From Flavobacterium sediminilitoris (GTDB taxonomy: Bacteria > Bacteroidota > Bacteroidia > Flavobacteriales > Flavobacteriaceae): 64,000 nt of DNA. Below the pieces are notes generated by a model. That model searched no databases, was not told the origin of the DNA, and saw only the letters and a program-made list of their open reading frames with translations. Numbering within the stretch: the first letter of the stretch is position 1; each line of letters begins with the position of its first letter. Position numbers and translations under genes: made by a program. The DNA is taken from NCBI RefSeq assembly GCF_023008245.1, contig NZ_CP090145.1:2108001-2172000 (forward strand). The letters are read 5' to 3'. This document shows, piece after piece, positions 45,201 to 55,699 of this stretch.

Positions 45201-48200
45201 GAGGAATAGAGGTCAATGTTTGGAGAGTGCTTTACATTGGTTTTTCATTAAACGCTTATTTATCAGGTGAAGCTGTAAAACCTTATTTGATTTATGCTCA
45301 ATTACGCTTCTCAGGAAGAGTTAGAGTGTTACGATTTTTAAAAATTAGATTTAATATAAGTTTACAACTCAAATGGGAAAAAAATAGAGAAGTAGACACC
45401 TCTCCAATACCTGTTTTATCTGATGGAACTGCTGGAACGCCAAATATTTTAAATGATTTGGTTAAAGGAGTTCATATGCTGACCAATGAAGAGTTTAAAA
45501 TTAAATATTTTAATACTGAGCCGACAATTGCTTTAATAGAAGATGTGATTCCTTTAGATACTTTTATTGATATTAAATTTAGTAAAGGAGTTGTACCAAA
45601 TTTGGTTACATCAAAAATAGGTGGGCATACTTCAGGTGCAGAAAATTTTGTTGACTTAATTCCACCTCAAAAAACTGTTCGAGGTGGACATGTATTACGT
45701 CAAGTAAAACATAAATATTCCATTGAAAGTATTGCGATTAAATGTTGGAACGGTACAAGTTGGATAGATTATCATCCAGTAGAAGCTTTGGATCCAAATG
45801 TTCCAAGTTCAAGTTCAAAAAAAATAGGTTATTGGCAACGATCAGGAAATCAATATGACATGATTCGTATATTAGGAGGTGATCCATTTAGTTATACAGA
45901 ACAAGGAGAACCAGGTTGGTTTATTCCAGAACAATATGGAATTACTGCTTCTAATTTATTTTGTGCTAATACTTCAAATGTTTGGCATTCCTCAAACGTA
46001 TTGAATAAAAATATTGGTCATATATATCCGCTAACAGGTCAGCAAAATGGGCATTTTATTAATGGAGCTTATTTTTCTGCTATAGGAGAATTTGGAGCGG
46101 ATCCTTATATTCCAAATTCCATTCAATATAATAATTTAGTAGTCTCTGATGTGCAAAATTCTTTTGGATTTGCAAAATCTTTAGTTTTTAATAACTTAAA
46201 TGGCTTTATGATTTTGTTGCCAGAAGATGCTCCAAAAGTAAATTTGAAATTAAATAGTTATGCAGGTTTAGTTGTAATTAATTATTACAAAACGGTTATA
46301 GTTCCTAATTCTAGTTTTATTGGATATGAATTGGTTGAAACGAAAACCAAAACCGTACAAGAATTAGAAACAGAAGTTGTTTTTGATAATATAAACAATC
46401 CTATTTTAAAAATTGAAATAATTCCAGTTACGCCTCAATATGATGAAATTTTAGCGATTCAAGAAGAAATAGAAGCTTTGTTTACAGATACTTATGAGAG
46501 TTCTGATGATTATGTTAATGTAACATTGCCTAACGATAGAACTCAATATGATTATTTGATTCGTCAATTGGATCAATTATTAGAAACAGGTTGTGTTCAA
46601 ATAAATTGTGAAGATAGAGATAATCTATTATGCGAATTATATGATAGTTTAATTGCTTTAGGGTGTTTTGAAAGAGTAGTTACAAGTTCTGCAGACTTGA
46701 ATATGGAGTGTTATTGGAATTTTGTGAATCTTATCAAAAATATGATGGGTCAGTTTGCTTATATCCATCAATTAATTAGGAAAGACTATTATGATCCATG
46801 CTCTATTTTATTAAATTCATTACAAAGTGCCATTACTAATAATTATTCAGAGAATGAGATTTTATCTATTTATTCAAATTTAAATAATGCAGTAACTGTG
46901 TTATTGAATTTTTTACTTGAAGAAGGGAAATGTAAATGTAAAAAACAAAACTGTACTACTTCTTTCCAACAAGTGAGTTGGAAAACAGTTCTGGAATATG
47001 AATTTGAGGCAACCATCCCAAATCAAGCGGCTCAAGAAGCAGAAAATCAAGCTTTAATTGAATCGGTTTTAAATACAGTGCAACCTATATGGAGACCCAA
47101 TACTAATTATTATATTTCTTTTAAACTGAAAGATGAGGTTAATAATGATGCTACTACTACTAGTTCAAAAGAATATTACTATGGATTTAAAACCGCAGGA
47201 CCTTTAGGGCATTTCCATGATGCTGATGGTGTAAAATATGGAAATGAATATCAAAATGGAACTATTACTAATAGAAAAAATAAAGATGCAGTAGTTTCTT
47301 TACATGGGAAATTAATCAATCCAGATAAATACAGTTTAACAAGTTTAAGAAAATACTTAGATTATAATAAATCATATCCTAACATCGATGGGAATTTAAT
47401 TTTGGCTAAACCTATTTATTATGAAAATAATCAATGTAAAATAACTTTGAATTTTGTGAAACCACTAGCTTTTCATATGTTCAAAAATTGGTCTTCTTAT
47501 AAAGGTTTAACCGAAATAAAAGGAGCATTAAACATCCAAATAAAAGATCCAGTTACAGAGTTATTACTCAATTATCCATTAGCTATAACTGAGACAACTA
47601 CTGAAGTTGTTCCTCAAACTACAACTAGTGAAGGACAACCAGAGTGGGTGGGCAATAATGATCCAAGATTACCATTAAATATTCAAATTTTACAAAATTT
47701 AATTGAAAACGGATCGATTCCTTGTAATTTCGAAGTAGGCCAACCACTAGTTCCTAAAAGTTATTCTTATTCCGTTGAGGTAACAGATTTAAAACCACAA
47801 AAATTATATACAGCAATCATAAACAACGCTTTTGATGTAAATGGAGATGGTAATTTTACGGATTACTTAAATACAACTAGAAATATTGGGGTTAGTGAAA
47901 ACAAAGAAGTTCACAAATTTGTATTTCAAACTTCTCGTTATGGAAATTTCAAAGAACATATCGAAAGTTATATTCTTCATGAAGAAGAAGGAAATGTTGT
48001 TAAAGCGATTTATAAGCTAGAACATGATTTTTCTCAGCAAATGCTTAATGAGGCTTATGCAATTGTGTCTAATTTAAACGTAGATATAAATACAAGCATT
48101 TTAGGCTATACTGATTTATTTGATAGGGTCATTGAAGGCGTCTTTAAGTTGAAGCCTTTAGATCCAGCCCAAACTACTGAATTTAATATTCTAAAAGATT

Positions 48201-48475
48201 TAAATGGAGCAACAGTGGGGCTTTTAATTAGAAGTACAGAGTCATTTAATAGCCCAAATTTTGAAGCTTCGTTTTTAGAAGACACCATCTCAATTTTAAA
48301 TAATAATAGTATCGATTATTCCATATTATATGCCAAAGATTATGCTTCCTGTTTAATTATGAAAAATGGCATTTTTATCGATGAAACAACGCTAGATATT
48401 AAATTCAAATATTTAGGTTGGAGCGGAACGCAACTTATGGAATTGGCTGTAGAAACAATTAGTATTGATTTATAA
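42218..48475 (+). CDS. Giant beta-rich hypothetical protein (2085 residues)
   Basis: There is no signal peptide. Roughly the first 1060 residues are long runs of alternating strands with amphipathic Gly-containing turns (KFEIVGGNGFLPVNINLPLG, PIPLGSFAIYGFRGLVGFRY, GGYIHLGGGIEVNVWR). This recalls large repetitive beta-solenoid or barrel-like proteins, possibly of the DUF6603 kind, though I cannot confirm this. The later half is a separate region with Cys-containing segments (ETGCVQINCEDRDNLLC, EEGKCKCKKQNC) and beta domains. It starts the second operon under promoter P2. Its size and soluble cytoplasmic design suggest a scaffold or particle component. Confidence 0.75.
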   Translation: MNTIKILEAINFRNMPNTQTPSVAVTKRYYPTLSTILNEEDIPEILGFIKEGLVGLLGKIHYKDLQYTKSPRGDAAFYSLNIVSPKRLAIELPGSGISLVLNPDVTGNDFSISSFPITVEYQWKVLGYLRSFNIDSFSFAPQELFEMALLVLNISEEQVLANFINLFVTPSDANITPLQQFVIDINAETTIVLSPPTNNTTLTEIVQEIYTQGGNQYASLTAFGVYLLDDDLNTTLSRVKLFFKSFIPDDLDAFIKDILIPKFRATLTLIAGVEFPRSLLQPVYDENGVNPYNPSDVASPNSTRGLSVIPADANGYPKVLFTFVEALFYADTEKGFGYNMELVLNTIVPAQIGNTGLIINIQNLKLDLSKENNIIEAEADGRPDDFMGFYSDKIDIYLPKKWFSKDNSIQQTVKLTGKRLLVGTGGISGIIGLEAVALGNPITENDYFWFIIGSETTGFKIGFSKFDITFKQNLVTSSNIAAALEIPKLKFPDDHPVSPGAPFKIDVLGHLDHEGDFNLTAAANGGIVHARIGDYVDFNFLSLELGKQDTNFYVGTSVEISFPSGLINELLGDQKIIIPRLRFYSNGKFEIVGGNGFLPVNINLPLGPVNVSVTGIHMGSIQREHQGILRSYNYIGFDGAISVDPFALDARGEGIKYYYTNDDDENGGNGHSFLHIQTIEIDLVVPAKTKAVSLHGLLSIPEPGASQEYVGEIDFKLKKGNITGRAAMKLAPKFPAFIVDAEIELPKPIPLGSFAIYGFRGLVGFRYVAEKKAIPALPPTATWYDYYKFPPKGIHVSKFSGPYQSEGYSNPFSFGAGAVLGTSFDSGTVLSMRAMVLLSIPSLFMIEARASLISSRLGLTDSKEPPFWAMVAWGDNTIEAGMGADFKMPTATGKVLTLNANVEALFPLNNSRHWYINIGTREKPNTATLFKDVVNLRALSYLMIASEGLEFGARMDYELKKNFFGIKVRLWAFVEIGAKISFERPQFGGYIHLGGGIEVNVWRVLYIGFSLNAYLSGEAVKPYLIYAQLRFSGRVRVLRFLKIRFNISLQLKWEKNREVDTSPIPVLSDGTAGTPNILNDLVKGVHMLTNEEFKIKYFNTEPTIALIEDVIPLDTFIDIKFSKGVVPNLVTSKIGGHTSGAENFVDLIPPQKTVRGGHVLRQVKHKYSIESIAIKCWNGTSWIDYHPVEALDPNVPSSSSKKIGYWQRSGNQYDMIRILGGDPFSYTEQGEPGWFIPEQYGITASNLFCANTSNVWHSSNVLNKNIGHIYPLTGQQNGHFINGAYFSAIGEFGADPYIPNSIQYNNLVVSDVQNSFGFAKSLVFNNLNGFMILLPEDAPKVNLKLNSYAGLVVINYYKTVIVPNSSFIGYELVETKTKTVQELETEVVFDNINNPILKIEIIPVTPQYDEILAIQEEIEALFTDTYESSDDYVNVTLPNDRTQYDYLIRQLDQLLETGCVQINCEDRDNLLCELYDSLIALGCFERVVTSSADLNMECYWNFVNLIKNMMGQFAYIHQLIRKDYYDPCSILLNSLQSAITNNYSENEILSIYSNLNNAVTVLLNFLLEEGKCKCKKQNCTTSFQQVSWKTVLEYEFEATIPNQAAQEAENQALIESVLNTVQPIWRPNTNYYISFKLKDEVNNDATTTSSKEYYYGFKTAGPLGHFHDADGVKYGNEYQNGTITNRKNKDAVVSLHGKLINPDKYSLTSLRKYLDYNKSYPNIDGNLILAKPIYYENNQCKITLNFVKPLAFHMFKNWSSYKGLTEIKGALNIQIKDPVTELLLNYPLAITETTTEVVPQTTTSEGQPEWVGNNDPRLPLNIQILQNLIENGSIPCNFEVGQPLVPKSYSYSVEVTDLKPQKLYTAIINNAFDVNGDGNFTDYLNTTRNIGVSENKEVHKFVFQTSRYGNFKEHIESYILHEEEGNVVKAIYKLEHDFSQQMLNEAYAIVSNLNVDINTSILGYTDLFDRVIEGVFKLKPLDPAQTTEFNILKDLNGATVGLLIRSTESFNSPNFEASFLEDTISILNNNSIDYSILYAKDYASCLIMKNGIFIDETTLDIKFKYLGWSGTQLMELAVETISIDL

Positions 48476-48482
48476 AAAAAGA

Positions 48483-51400
48483 ATGATGACATTTATTAAT
48501 AGATATACAAAACCCGATGCATTTAATTATTACTATTCAGAACAATTTTATGAGTATGGTAATTCATTTGTTTTAGCAATTGGTAAAACTAAAAATGAAG
48601 GACTAATTACTAAAGTTAATTTATCTGGAAATATAATTTGGGAAAAGACTTTTAATGCAGAAGGTTCATCTTCTTTTGAATGTAAAAAAATAATTCAAAT
48701 TGAAGATCTTACTAGTGAACTTAAAACTATTTATGTTTTAAATGTAGTAATTGACAACATTAATTCCCTAATGGCTATTGATGCTTCTTCTGGGGAAATA
48801 ATGTGGACAAAACTTTTAAACTGGAAAGATAGTGATGCTATTTGCAATCTAGTTACAACCAAAGAGGAAACTTCTTTTTATGTAGTGATTTCAGACAGAA
48901 GTGAAACGGATTATTCAATTAACCCTATACTATATAAGTTTGATTATAATGGAGAAGTTATTAATACTATAGAAGTAGTACATGGAAAACCACTACTTAT
49001 TACCTCAATTGTTGCTGATAACGATCGAATAGCAATTGCTGGAAGAGTTATTTTAGAAAACTCAACAGGAATAATTATAAGTTTTAATAAAGACTTAAAA
49101 TATATTGATACAATTTTAATAGATAAAATTTTCTGTAACATTCATGATTTTAAAATTATACCAGAAAGAGGATATTTACTTTCAGGATATTCAATTAATG
49201 ATAAAGCTGTTTTTATTACAAAGATATTATATGAAGAAGAAGTAGTGGATTACAAAATTTTAGTAAATACCCAAAACTGTGGCTCACATATAGAAATAAC
49301 TAATGATATTATCTATTTAGTTCATTATAATGAGCAAATGGGTTATGTTCATAAACTAGATTTTAACTTAAATGCTTTATGGACAAAAACAATTGAAATA
49401 GCTCCAAGTACAAATAATGGGATTCGATTTATAAAAGAAAAAAATAATAGGTTAACTAGTCTTTTTTTCAATCAAACAGAAGGTTCATTAATTGTTAATA
49501 GTAATACAAATTTAGACACCTGTAAGACTAAAGAATTAACCACCATTTTACTTAATAGTTCTAAAATATATTTAAAAACTATTGAGGTTGCTATTAAACA
49601 AGTTAGCCATAGACCTGAAGATATTGAAGCTAGTGAAAAAACAATTACGTCTCAAATAAAACAATACTGTAATAACACCTCGATTGATGGTCAAATTGTT
49701 ATATCAAAAAATATAAGTCTACAATCTCCAAATTTCATTCTAAATGTAGCGGGTTCGACAGCTCAAGATGGATCTACTAAAGGAATACACTTAAGATGGT
49801 TTTTTGGAGGTATTTTAGGAGAAAAGCATTTACCTAAAGGCGATTATTATACAAGTGGGAATTTTATTTTCAATAAACCAAACGATTATGTAAGTATATA
49901 TAGAGCAAAATATAGTCCTGTGATAACAACTATAGATTTTTCTTTGCCACCCAATGTTGTTAATCCTGCGCAAAGATTTTGGATATACAAAATAGCTGAA
50001 AAATTAATTTATGTGTATTTCAAAAATACAGCTCAGTATGATTCAGTAGCTAATGAAATAGATCCATTAACGCAAACCTATAGTTTTATTGAAGCTTATG
50101 GAGGTAACTTAATTGAAATTGAAAGTAAAAAAGATTTGTTTTTTGGAAGTAGTTTTGAATTTAGTAATGTGATTCAAACTTCTCAAATACTTACTGAAAC
50201 CTTATCAGTAGAGAAAAATCTACAACTTGCTCCAAAAATAACTTCTTCAAGAGGAAAATATGGAAGTAATGATTTTGGAAATTTGAAAATTTTTAATGAC
50301 AATTGTAAATCTATTCGTTTTAAAACTTCAGCGTGTTTGGTAGTAAAAATACATTTAGAGTTTTATGCAGACTTTATATTCAGTAAAAATGCATCTCAAT
50401 CTTGGTATCCTTTAGGAAAATATGCTTTGTCTCTTGATGACACTAAAGTTTTAGCGCAGTTAGAACCTACTTCTGGACTTGTTAATTCAAAATGGCCAAG
50501 ATTTAATGATGGTGAAAATGTAAATATTAATAATTATATAGATAAGTGGAATGGCACAATACAAGATGATGATAGAAATATAAAAGAAGTTGTTGCTAAG
50601 TTTTTAGCATTAAGTACTGATAGTAATAACCCAAATCCAACAGGTATTGAAACTATCAATTTTAATCTAAATATTGAAAATGAAGACGGTACTACTCCTC
50701 CAGTTTCTGAGGATGATTTCACAAGTTTACCTTTATTAGACATTCTTAATGTAGGGGCTTTAGATTATCATGTGGCAAGAATGTTAGGTCTAGGGATATT
50801 AGATATAAATGCAATAGTTTTAACAGGTGAAAAATATGTGTATTTGTCTGAATATACCACTTTTGGAGATTTGGAAGATGGTTTAGGAAAACGAGAATTG
50901 CAACACATTTCTATGAGTTTACCAACAAGTATTTATGATGAAAGACTTCCTTTACCCTATGAATTAAATCAAATTGTACCAGGAATTGTAACCCAGAATG
51001 ATGAAGAAATTCCAGTAATGATGACTGATAATGAAGGGTATACACCTGATGGCAAATATCGCTTTGTTACACTAGAATCAAATCCATTACCTGAAGAATT
51101 AGTAAATATTCCATTCTATGATACCTCGGAATTATTTAATCAATCTGAATTTTCTTATGCTGTATCTGCTGGATTAGAATATAAAATGAACAATCAGCAA
51201 AACTGGGTAAAACCAGAATTGAGTCATGATATAAATTACAGAAATATTTTTCAGGGTAATCTTGGAACTAATGAAACCATTCCATTAATGCTACCAGAAC
51301 AAAATAATGTACTTTACATTCATAAGCAATCAGATTCTGGTACTTATAATTATTTAACTTACGGTATCAATATATTTTCACGTTCCACTATAGGAAATGA

Positions 51401-54400
51401 TATTTTAAGTATTAATACAATTATAAGACCCCAAAATCAATTACAACCACCACATAATATAAATGCTTTATTAATTAGAGAAGAGTCTCCTTTATTACTT
51501 ACTTCAGAGGAAGAACAAGATAGAATAGGAACAATTTCTAATACAGATAAAACTTTAGTAAGACTTACCTTTGATTATCATACCAATCAAGAGTTAACAA
51601 ATTATCAAATTGAAGAAAAGTATAACGACATTGCTATTACAACTATTGAAAGTGAAACCTTAAATGGTGAGCCCAATTATATTTATCCAGATGAGAAAGA
51701 TATATTTGCAGAAGAAGTCGAAGTATTCTTTAGAAATCAAACACCTAATGTAATTGAGGGTAAAATAATTAGCCAAAATAATGATCCGATAAATGAGTTG
51801 GTTGTAACTTTAAATACAGGAGTTTTTAATCAATCAAGTACAGGCTTAAATTTATCACCATTAATTCCTCAAGGAAAAGAAAATAATTTTATTGGCGGAA
51901 AAGTATTGATGGGAACAAATGCATACTTTATTTATCAAATTGAAAACACATCAACTTATCCTACCCTAAAAGTTTTGAAAAATAGTGAATTAGATGATAT
52001 AGTTATAGTTGAAGATGGTTATTTCCAATTGGTAGAAAACATGCAAAATATTACTAGTTGGAATACACCATTCAATACTATAAACTCTCTAGCAAATCCA
52101 TTTGTATTTAAAATTCAATTAGGGCTTCCTAATAATCCTAATTGGCAATTAAAAAGAGAAGTAATTCATCTTATAGATGAAGAAGGAAATACTACACGGT
52201 TTTTAGAAAAAACAAAAGGTTTTTGGAAAAATGCTATTATAGAAGAAATTGCTGAACCTGTTAATGAAATAGAGCAAGCTGATGGCACATATTTATATGC
52301 TAATGAGTTTAATGGTCTCTATAAATTAACTTTTACAGGATTCCAATTAAACCAACATCCTCAGTTTTCTGGGAATAATAATTCGGTAGAGTGGTTTAGA
52401 GGTTTAGTTCGTCTAAGAACTGAAGCCTCTCACTTAATTACTGGTGAACGAAAATCACTGGAAGTAATAAGAATAGAAAATATAGGTACAGGGGATTTAG
52501 TACTTTATATATATGATAATAATTATCCTGGTTATAATGCGGATCAAAATATTTTAGATGCTTATGACAAACTTAAAACAGGTACTCAATTAGTCAACTA
52601 TTATCCAAGTTATAAAGTGTATTTATACCAAAACCAGGCTGTTAATTTAACAGAATCAAAAATACTACCTCAACAAGGAGAAGGTAATAAATATTCAATC
52701 TTTGGACTAAGAAGTCATGATTTATCAATAGGGTTTACAGATTATTATTCAAAAATAAGTATCCCAGCTTTACTTTTTGCACAAGAAATAGTTGCTCCTA
52801 TAAAACCGCAAACACCTTTAGGCGCAAAATATGCTACTCGACCTGATTTCTATGGAAAATCAACGTATACTTTTACAACCGCTTTTGGTTCAAATGCTAA
52901 TCATAAACCACATGGATTACAATTTTTAAGAAGTAATGATGATAGTATTATAAATGCTCTTTATGATATTGATACTGTAAAAAATATTAGGCAAAACTTA
53001 AAAATTTATGGGGGAAATGATGAAGTTTGGTTAAAAAATAGGTGGGATAATTTTTTTGATTTTGAAAGCTACAGAAGTGCTCAATCAAATGGTTTGTATA
53101 TGGAATATCCCGAAAACGAAATAGAAAAATATAGACTTCCTATTCCAAATAACCCAACATTTATTTCGAGTGTAAATGATTTTATTAAATGGCATAATAA
53201 AAATAATGGTTCAAATTCAGATGCTTCACTAGTAAATCAATTTAGTGCTTTAAATCAAGTAATTATCGCTACAACTAGTGGCGTGCAATATGATATTTTA
53301 CTAATTGATTTTGTGGAACAAACAGTTAAAAATTCTTTTATTCCTCTAACAGAAATTCCAATTTTATATGATTATATAAAACCAAATACAATTTATCCAA
53401 ATAATTATAAGCCTATTTACAAAAAGCAAAATGTTAGGGATAGCAATGGATATATGCTAAATCCAGATCATCCAGATTTTGATATTGCACCAATGGCTAA
53501 AAGAGTCTCACAAAATTCAAATGAAGTGCAATTTACTGATTTCACAATTGATGGAACTTCTAAAAACATCTACTTTTATTCAGTTAGAGAAATAGGGAAC
53601 CAAATGAAAATGGGTGAGATGAGTGATATTTTAGGACCAATTAAACTCGTTAATACAAATTCTCCCGAAGCACCTGAGATAAAAAGAATTATACCAATTT
53701 TAGAAAATAGAATTCTTGGAATTAATGCTTGTGTTAAATTAGAAATCAATAGATATCCGGAAGAACAATTTATAAAGAAAATAAATTTATATAGAAGTTT
53801 TAATCGACTTGAAGCACAGTCAATTAGAACTATGCAATTGATTAAAACCATTGACTTAGAAATTGAAAATCTTGAAATTGAAGATATTTGGAACTTTGTT
53901 GATGATTTTTCTGATTTGGTAGAGGTACCATATGGAGATCCTCTATTTTACAGAATAACAGTTTCCCGAAAAGTAGAATATTCGGAAGATAACTCAAATG
54001 CAGTTATAGAATATGTACCATCAAATCCGTCTAAATTACTGGCTACAACAGTGGTGGAAAATTATATGCCAGAATCTCCATTGATGAGCTGTTACTCTGA
54101 ACAAGAAGAAAATGGGTATGTGAATTTCATTACTTTAAAATGGAATAAAACATGTTATAATGGTATTTATCATTTATATAAGTTGAACCAGCAAGGAAAT
54201 TGGATTAAAATTCATGAAGTAGCTTCAAATGAAGAAACAATTTTTGTTCAATTAGAAGAAACAAAGCTGAATAGTGCAAATTTAAGAGTACTATCTAGTG
54301 AAGGAGATAAATTATATCACCATTTCAAAGTAATAACAGAAAATACATCAGGAATGTTTAGTACTAAAGAGAATATTCTTACAATTTTCAATGAAGAGAC

Positions 54401-54461
54401 ATGGAATCAAGTAGGAGGAATTGGTGAAATGATTACAGGTAGTACATTTAGAGTAAGATAA
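48483..54461 (+). CDS. Giant hypothetical protein with N-terminal propeller-like repeats
   Basis: The longest frame begins at 48465, overlapping the previous stop by 11 bp. I prefer ATG 48483 (MMTFINRYTKPDAF), though 48486 is also possible. Residues to about 350 form repeated strands such as KVNLSGNIIWEKTF and IDASSGEIMWTKLL, typical of PQQ-like propeller blades. A later KGIHLRWFFGGILGEKHLPK and YVSIYRAKYSP recall a motif found in large bacterial surface or particle proteins. Fibronectin-like strands (KINLYRSFNRLEAQ) lie near the C-terminus. There is no signal peptide. Co-transcribed with the 2085-residue protein. Confidence 0.72.
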   Translation: MMTFINRYTKPDAFNYYYSEQFYEYGNSFVLAIGKTKNEGLITKVNLSGNIIWEKTFNAEGSSSFECKKIIQIEDLTSELKTIYVLNVVIDNINSLMAIDASSGEIMWTKLLNWKDSDAICNLVTTKEETSFYVVISDRSETDYSINPILYKFDYNGEVINTIEVVHGKPLLITSIVADNDRIAIAGRVILENSTGIIISFNKDLKYIDTILIDKIFCNIHDFKIIPERGYLLSGYSINDKAVFITKILYEEEVVDYKILVNTQNCGSHIEITNDIIYLVHYNEQMGYVHKLDFNLNALWTKTIEIAPSTNNGIRFIKEKNNRLTSLFFNQTEGSLIVNSNTNLDTCKTKELTTILLNSSKIYLKTIEVAIKQVSHRPEDIEASEKTITSQIKQYCNNTSIDGQIVISKNISLQSPNFILNVAGSTAQDGSTKGIHLRWFFGGILGEKHLPKGDYYTSGNFIFNKPNDYVSIYRAKYSPVITTIDFSLPPNVVNPAQRFWIYKIAEKLIYVYFKNTAQYDSVANEIDPLTQTYSFIEAYGGNLIEIESKKDLFFGSSFEFSNVIQTSQILTETLSVEKNLQLAPKITSSRGKYGSNDFGNLKIFNDNCKSIRFKTSACLVVKIHLEFYADFIFSKNASQSWYPLGKYALSLDDTKVLAQLEPTSGLVNSKWPRFNDGENVNINNYIDKWNGTIQDDDRNIKEVVAKFLALSTDSNNPNPTGIETINFNLNIENEDGTTPPVSEDDFTSLPLLDILNVGALDYHVARMLGLGILDINAIVLTGEKYVYLSEYTTFGDLEDGLGKRELQHISMSLPTSIYDERLPLPYELNQIVPGIVTQNDEEIPVMMTDNEGYTPDGKYRFVTLESNPLPEELVNIPFYDTSELFNQSEFSYAVSAGLEYKMNNQQNWVKPELSHDINYRNIFQGNLGTNETIPLMLPEQNNVLYIHKQSDSGTYNYLTYGINIFSRSTIGNDILSINTIIRPQNQLQPPHNINALLIREESPLLLTSEEEQDRIGTISNTDKTLVRLTFDYHTNQELTNYQIEEKYNDIAITTIESETLNGEPNYIYPDEKDIFAEEVEVFFRNQTPNVIEGKIISQNNDPINELVVTLNTGVFNQSSTGLNLSPLIPQGKENNFIGGKVLMGTNAYFIYQIENTSTYPTLKVLKNSELDDIVIVEDGYFQLVENMQNITSWNTPFNTINSLANPFVFKIQLGLPNNPNWQLKREVIHLIDEEGNTTRFLEKTKGFWKNAIIEEIAEPVNEIEQADGTYLYANEFNGLYKLTFTGFQLNQHPQFSGNNNSVEWFRGLVRLRTEASHLITGERKSLEVIRIENIGTGDLVLYIYDNNYPGYNADQNILDAYDKLKTGTQLVNYYPSYKVYLYQNQAVNLTESKILPQQGEGNKYSIFGLRSHDLSIGFTDYYSKISIPALLFAQEIVAPIKPQTPLGAKYATRPDFYGKSTYTFTTAFGSNANHKPHGLQFLRSNDDSIINALYDIDTVKNIRQNLKIYGGNDEVWLKNRWDNFFDFESYRSAQSNGLYMEYPENEIEKYRLPIPNNPTFISSVNDFIKWHNKNNGSNSDASLVNQFSALNQVIIATTSGVQYDILLIDFVEQTVKNSFIPLTEIPILYDYIKPNTIYPNNYKPIYKKQNVRDSNGYMLNPDHPDFDIAPMAKRVSQNSNEVQFTDFTIDGTSKNIYFYSVREIGNQMKMGEMSDILGPIKLVNTNSPEAPEIKRIIPILENRILGINACVKLEINRYPEEQFIKKINLYRSFNRLEAQSIRTMQLIKTIDLEIENLEIEDIWNFVDDFSDLVEVPYGDPLFYRITVSRKVEYSEDNSNAVIEYVPSNPSKLLATTVVENYMPESPLMSCYSEQEENGYVNFITLKWNKTCYNGIYHLYKLNQQGNWIKIHEVASNEETIFVQLEETKLNSANLRVLSSEGDKLYHHFKVITENTSGMFSTKENILTIFNEETWNQVGGIGEMITGSTFRVR

Positions 54462-54478
54462 ATAAATAAAAATAAATT

Positions 54479-55405
54479 ATGGCAACAAAAAATAGAGGAG
54501 AATTAAAATCATATTTTGAAACAGGTAAAAGACCAATTCAACAAGAATTTGAAGATTTAATCGATAGTAAACTTAATATTGAAGAAGATAAAGCTTCTGA
54601 GGCAGATGCTCAAAATGCTCAAATTGATAATAAATTTTTGACTCCTAAAACAGCAAAAAAAAGTGTTGAAACTTTTGCTCCTGTAAAACAAGTAAATAAT
54701 ATAACTCCCGATTTAAATGGTAATATTGTAGTCACAGATATTAATGGAACTGCTTCATCAATAACAGGTTCTATAAGTAAGAATCAGGTATTTGGATTAG
54801 AGAATGATTTAAATAATAAACAAGACGCTTTAGTAAGTGGAACTACTATTAAAACAATTAATGGAGAATCTATATTAGGTATTGGGAATTTATCAGTTTC
54901 TGGACCAGTAAAATTAATTGGGGTTTTATCTTCAAATTTTACACTTGCTAATTCAAATTTGTTACAAAATGCATTTCCTACTTCAAGCGATGCATTTAGT
55001 TTATCGGCAAATAAAACTTATTTTTTTAAAGGGAAATTCTTAATAGCAAATGGATCAACAAGTCATGCTACAGCAATGGGATGGCTTGTAACATCAGGGT
55101 TAAATATAACATCTATGGAATATGTAGCTAGACTTTTTTCATCTACATTAAACGGAATAGCTACTGCCAACTCAAATGTCCAAATTAGTGGAACAGGTAG
55201 TAAAGTTTTAAATGCTGCTAATACAGCAGTTACCACAACTATTGAATTTGAAGGAGTATTGAGATGTACTACAGGAGGTGTTTTAACTCCTCAATTAGCT
55301 TTTTCTACAGCACCTGGAGGTACCAATCAAATGAAAATGGGTAGTTTTATAGAATTTACAGAAATTGGTAGTAATACTGTTCAAACCGTAGGTGCTGTAA
55401 ATTAA
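54479..55405 (+). CDS. Tail-fibre-like protein
   Basis: This 308-residue protein begins MATKNRGELKSYFETGKRPI and contains KQDALVSGTTIKTINGESIL, followed by GIGNLSVSG. That is the repeated-stalk motif common in phage tail fibres and tailspike-like proteins of Bacteroidota. The C-terminal half is a beta-rich Ser/Thr/Gly domain that would form a trimeric head. It has no signal peptide. It starts 17 bp after the giant gene and is the last gene of the second operon. It supports the idea that these operons build or decorate a particle, although no tail sheath, tube or baseplate gene is present here. Confidence 0.75.
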   Translation: MATKNRGELKSYFETGKRPIQQEFEDLIDSKLNIEEDKASEADAQNAQIDNKFLTPKTAKKSVETFAPVKQVNNITPDLNGNIVVTDINGTASSITGSISKNQVFGLENDLNNKQDALVSGTTIKTINGESILGIGNLSVSGPVKLIGVLSSNFTLANSNLLQNAFPTSSDAFSLSANKTYFFKGKFLIANGSTSHATAMGWLVTSGLNITSMEYVARLFSSTLNGIATANSNVQISGTGSKVLNAANTAVTTTIEFEGVLRCTTGGVLTPQLAFSTAPGGTNQMKMGSFIEFTEIGSNTVQTVGAVN

Positions 55406-55699
55406 GAGTTATTTGTTCAAGCAAAAATTTAATTAATTTAGGAAACTAAATAATAAATGGAGTAAATAATTACTAACTTTATAAAAACTACTGCTAATAT
55501 AAATTTTAACTTAATTTAACTTAAAAAATTACTCTTTATTTAATTTTTTATTGCAGGATTTAATTTAAGTGTGTATTGTCAATGTTGGAAATCCATTTTT
55601 CAGTTAATGCTATTTTTTCGCAATACCAGAAAATGTTACGTTATGAGTATGTAGAAGGATTATACATGTTAAACATGGAGACGTGACAAATAAGCAATG

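Noticed and set aside
35266..55405. Complete contractile injection system or prophage
   Set aside because: No sheath, tube, baseplate, terminase, portal or capsid gene is recognisable in the window. Only a tail-fibre-like protein is present.
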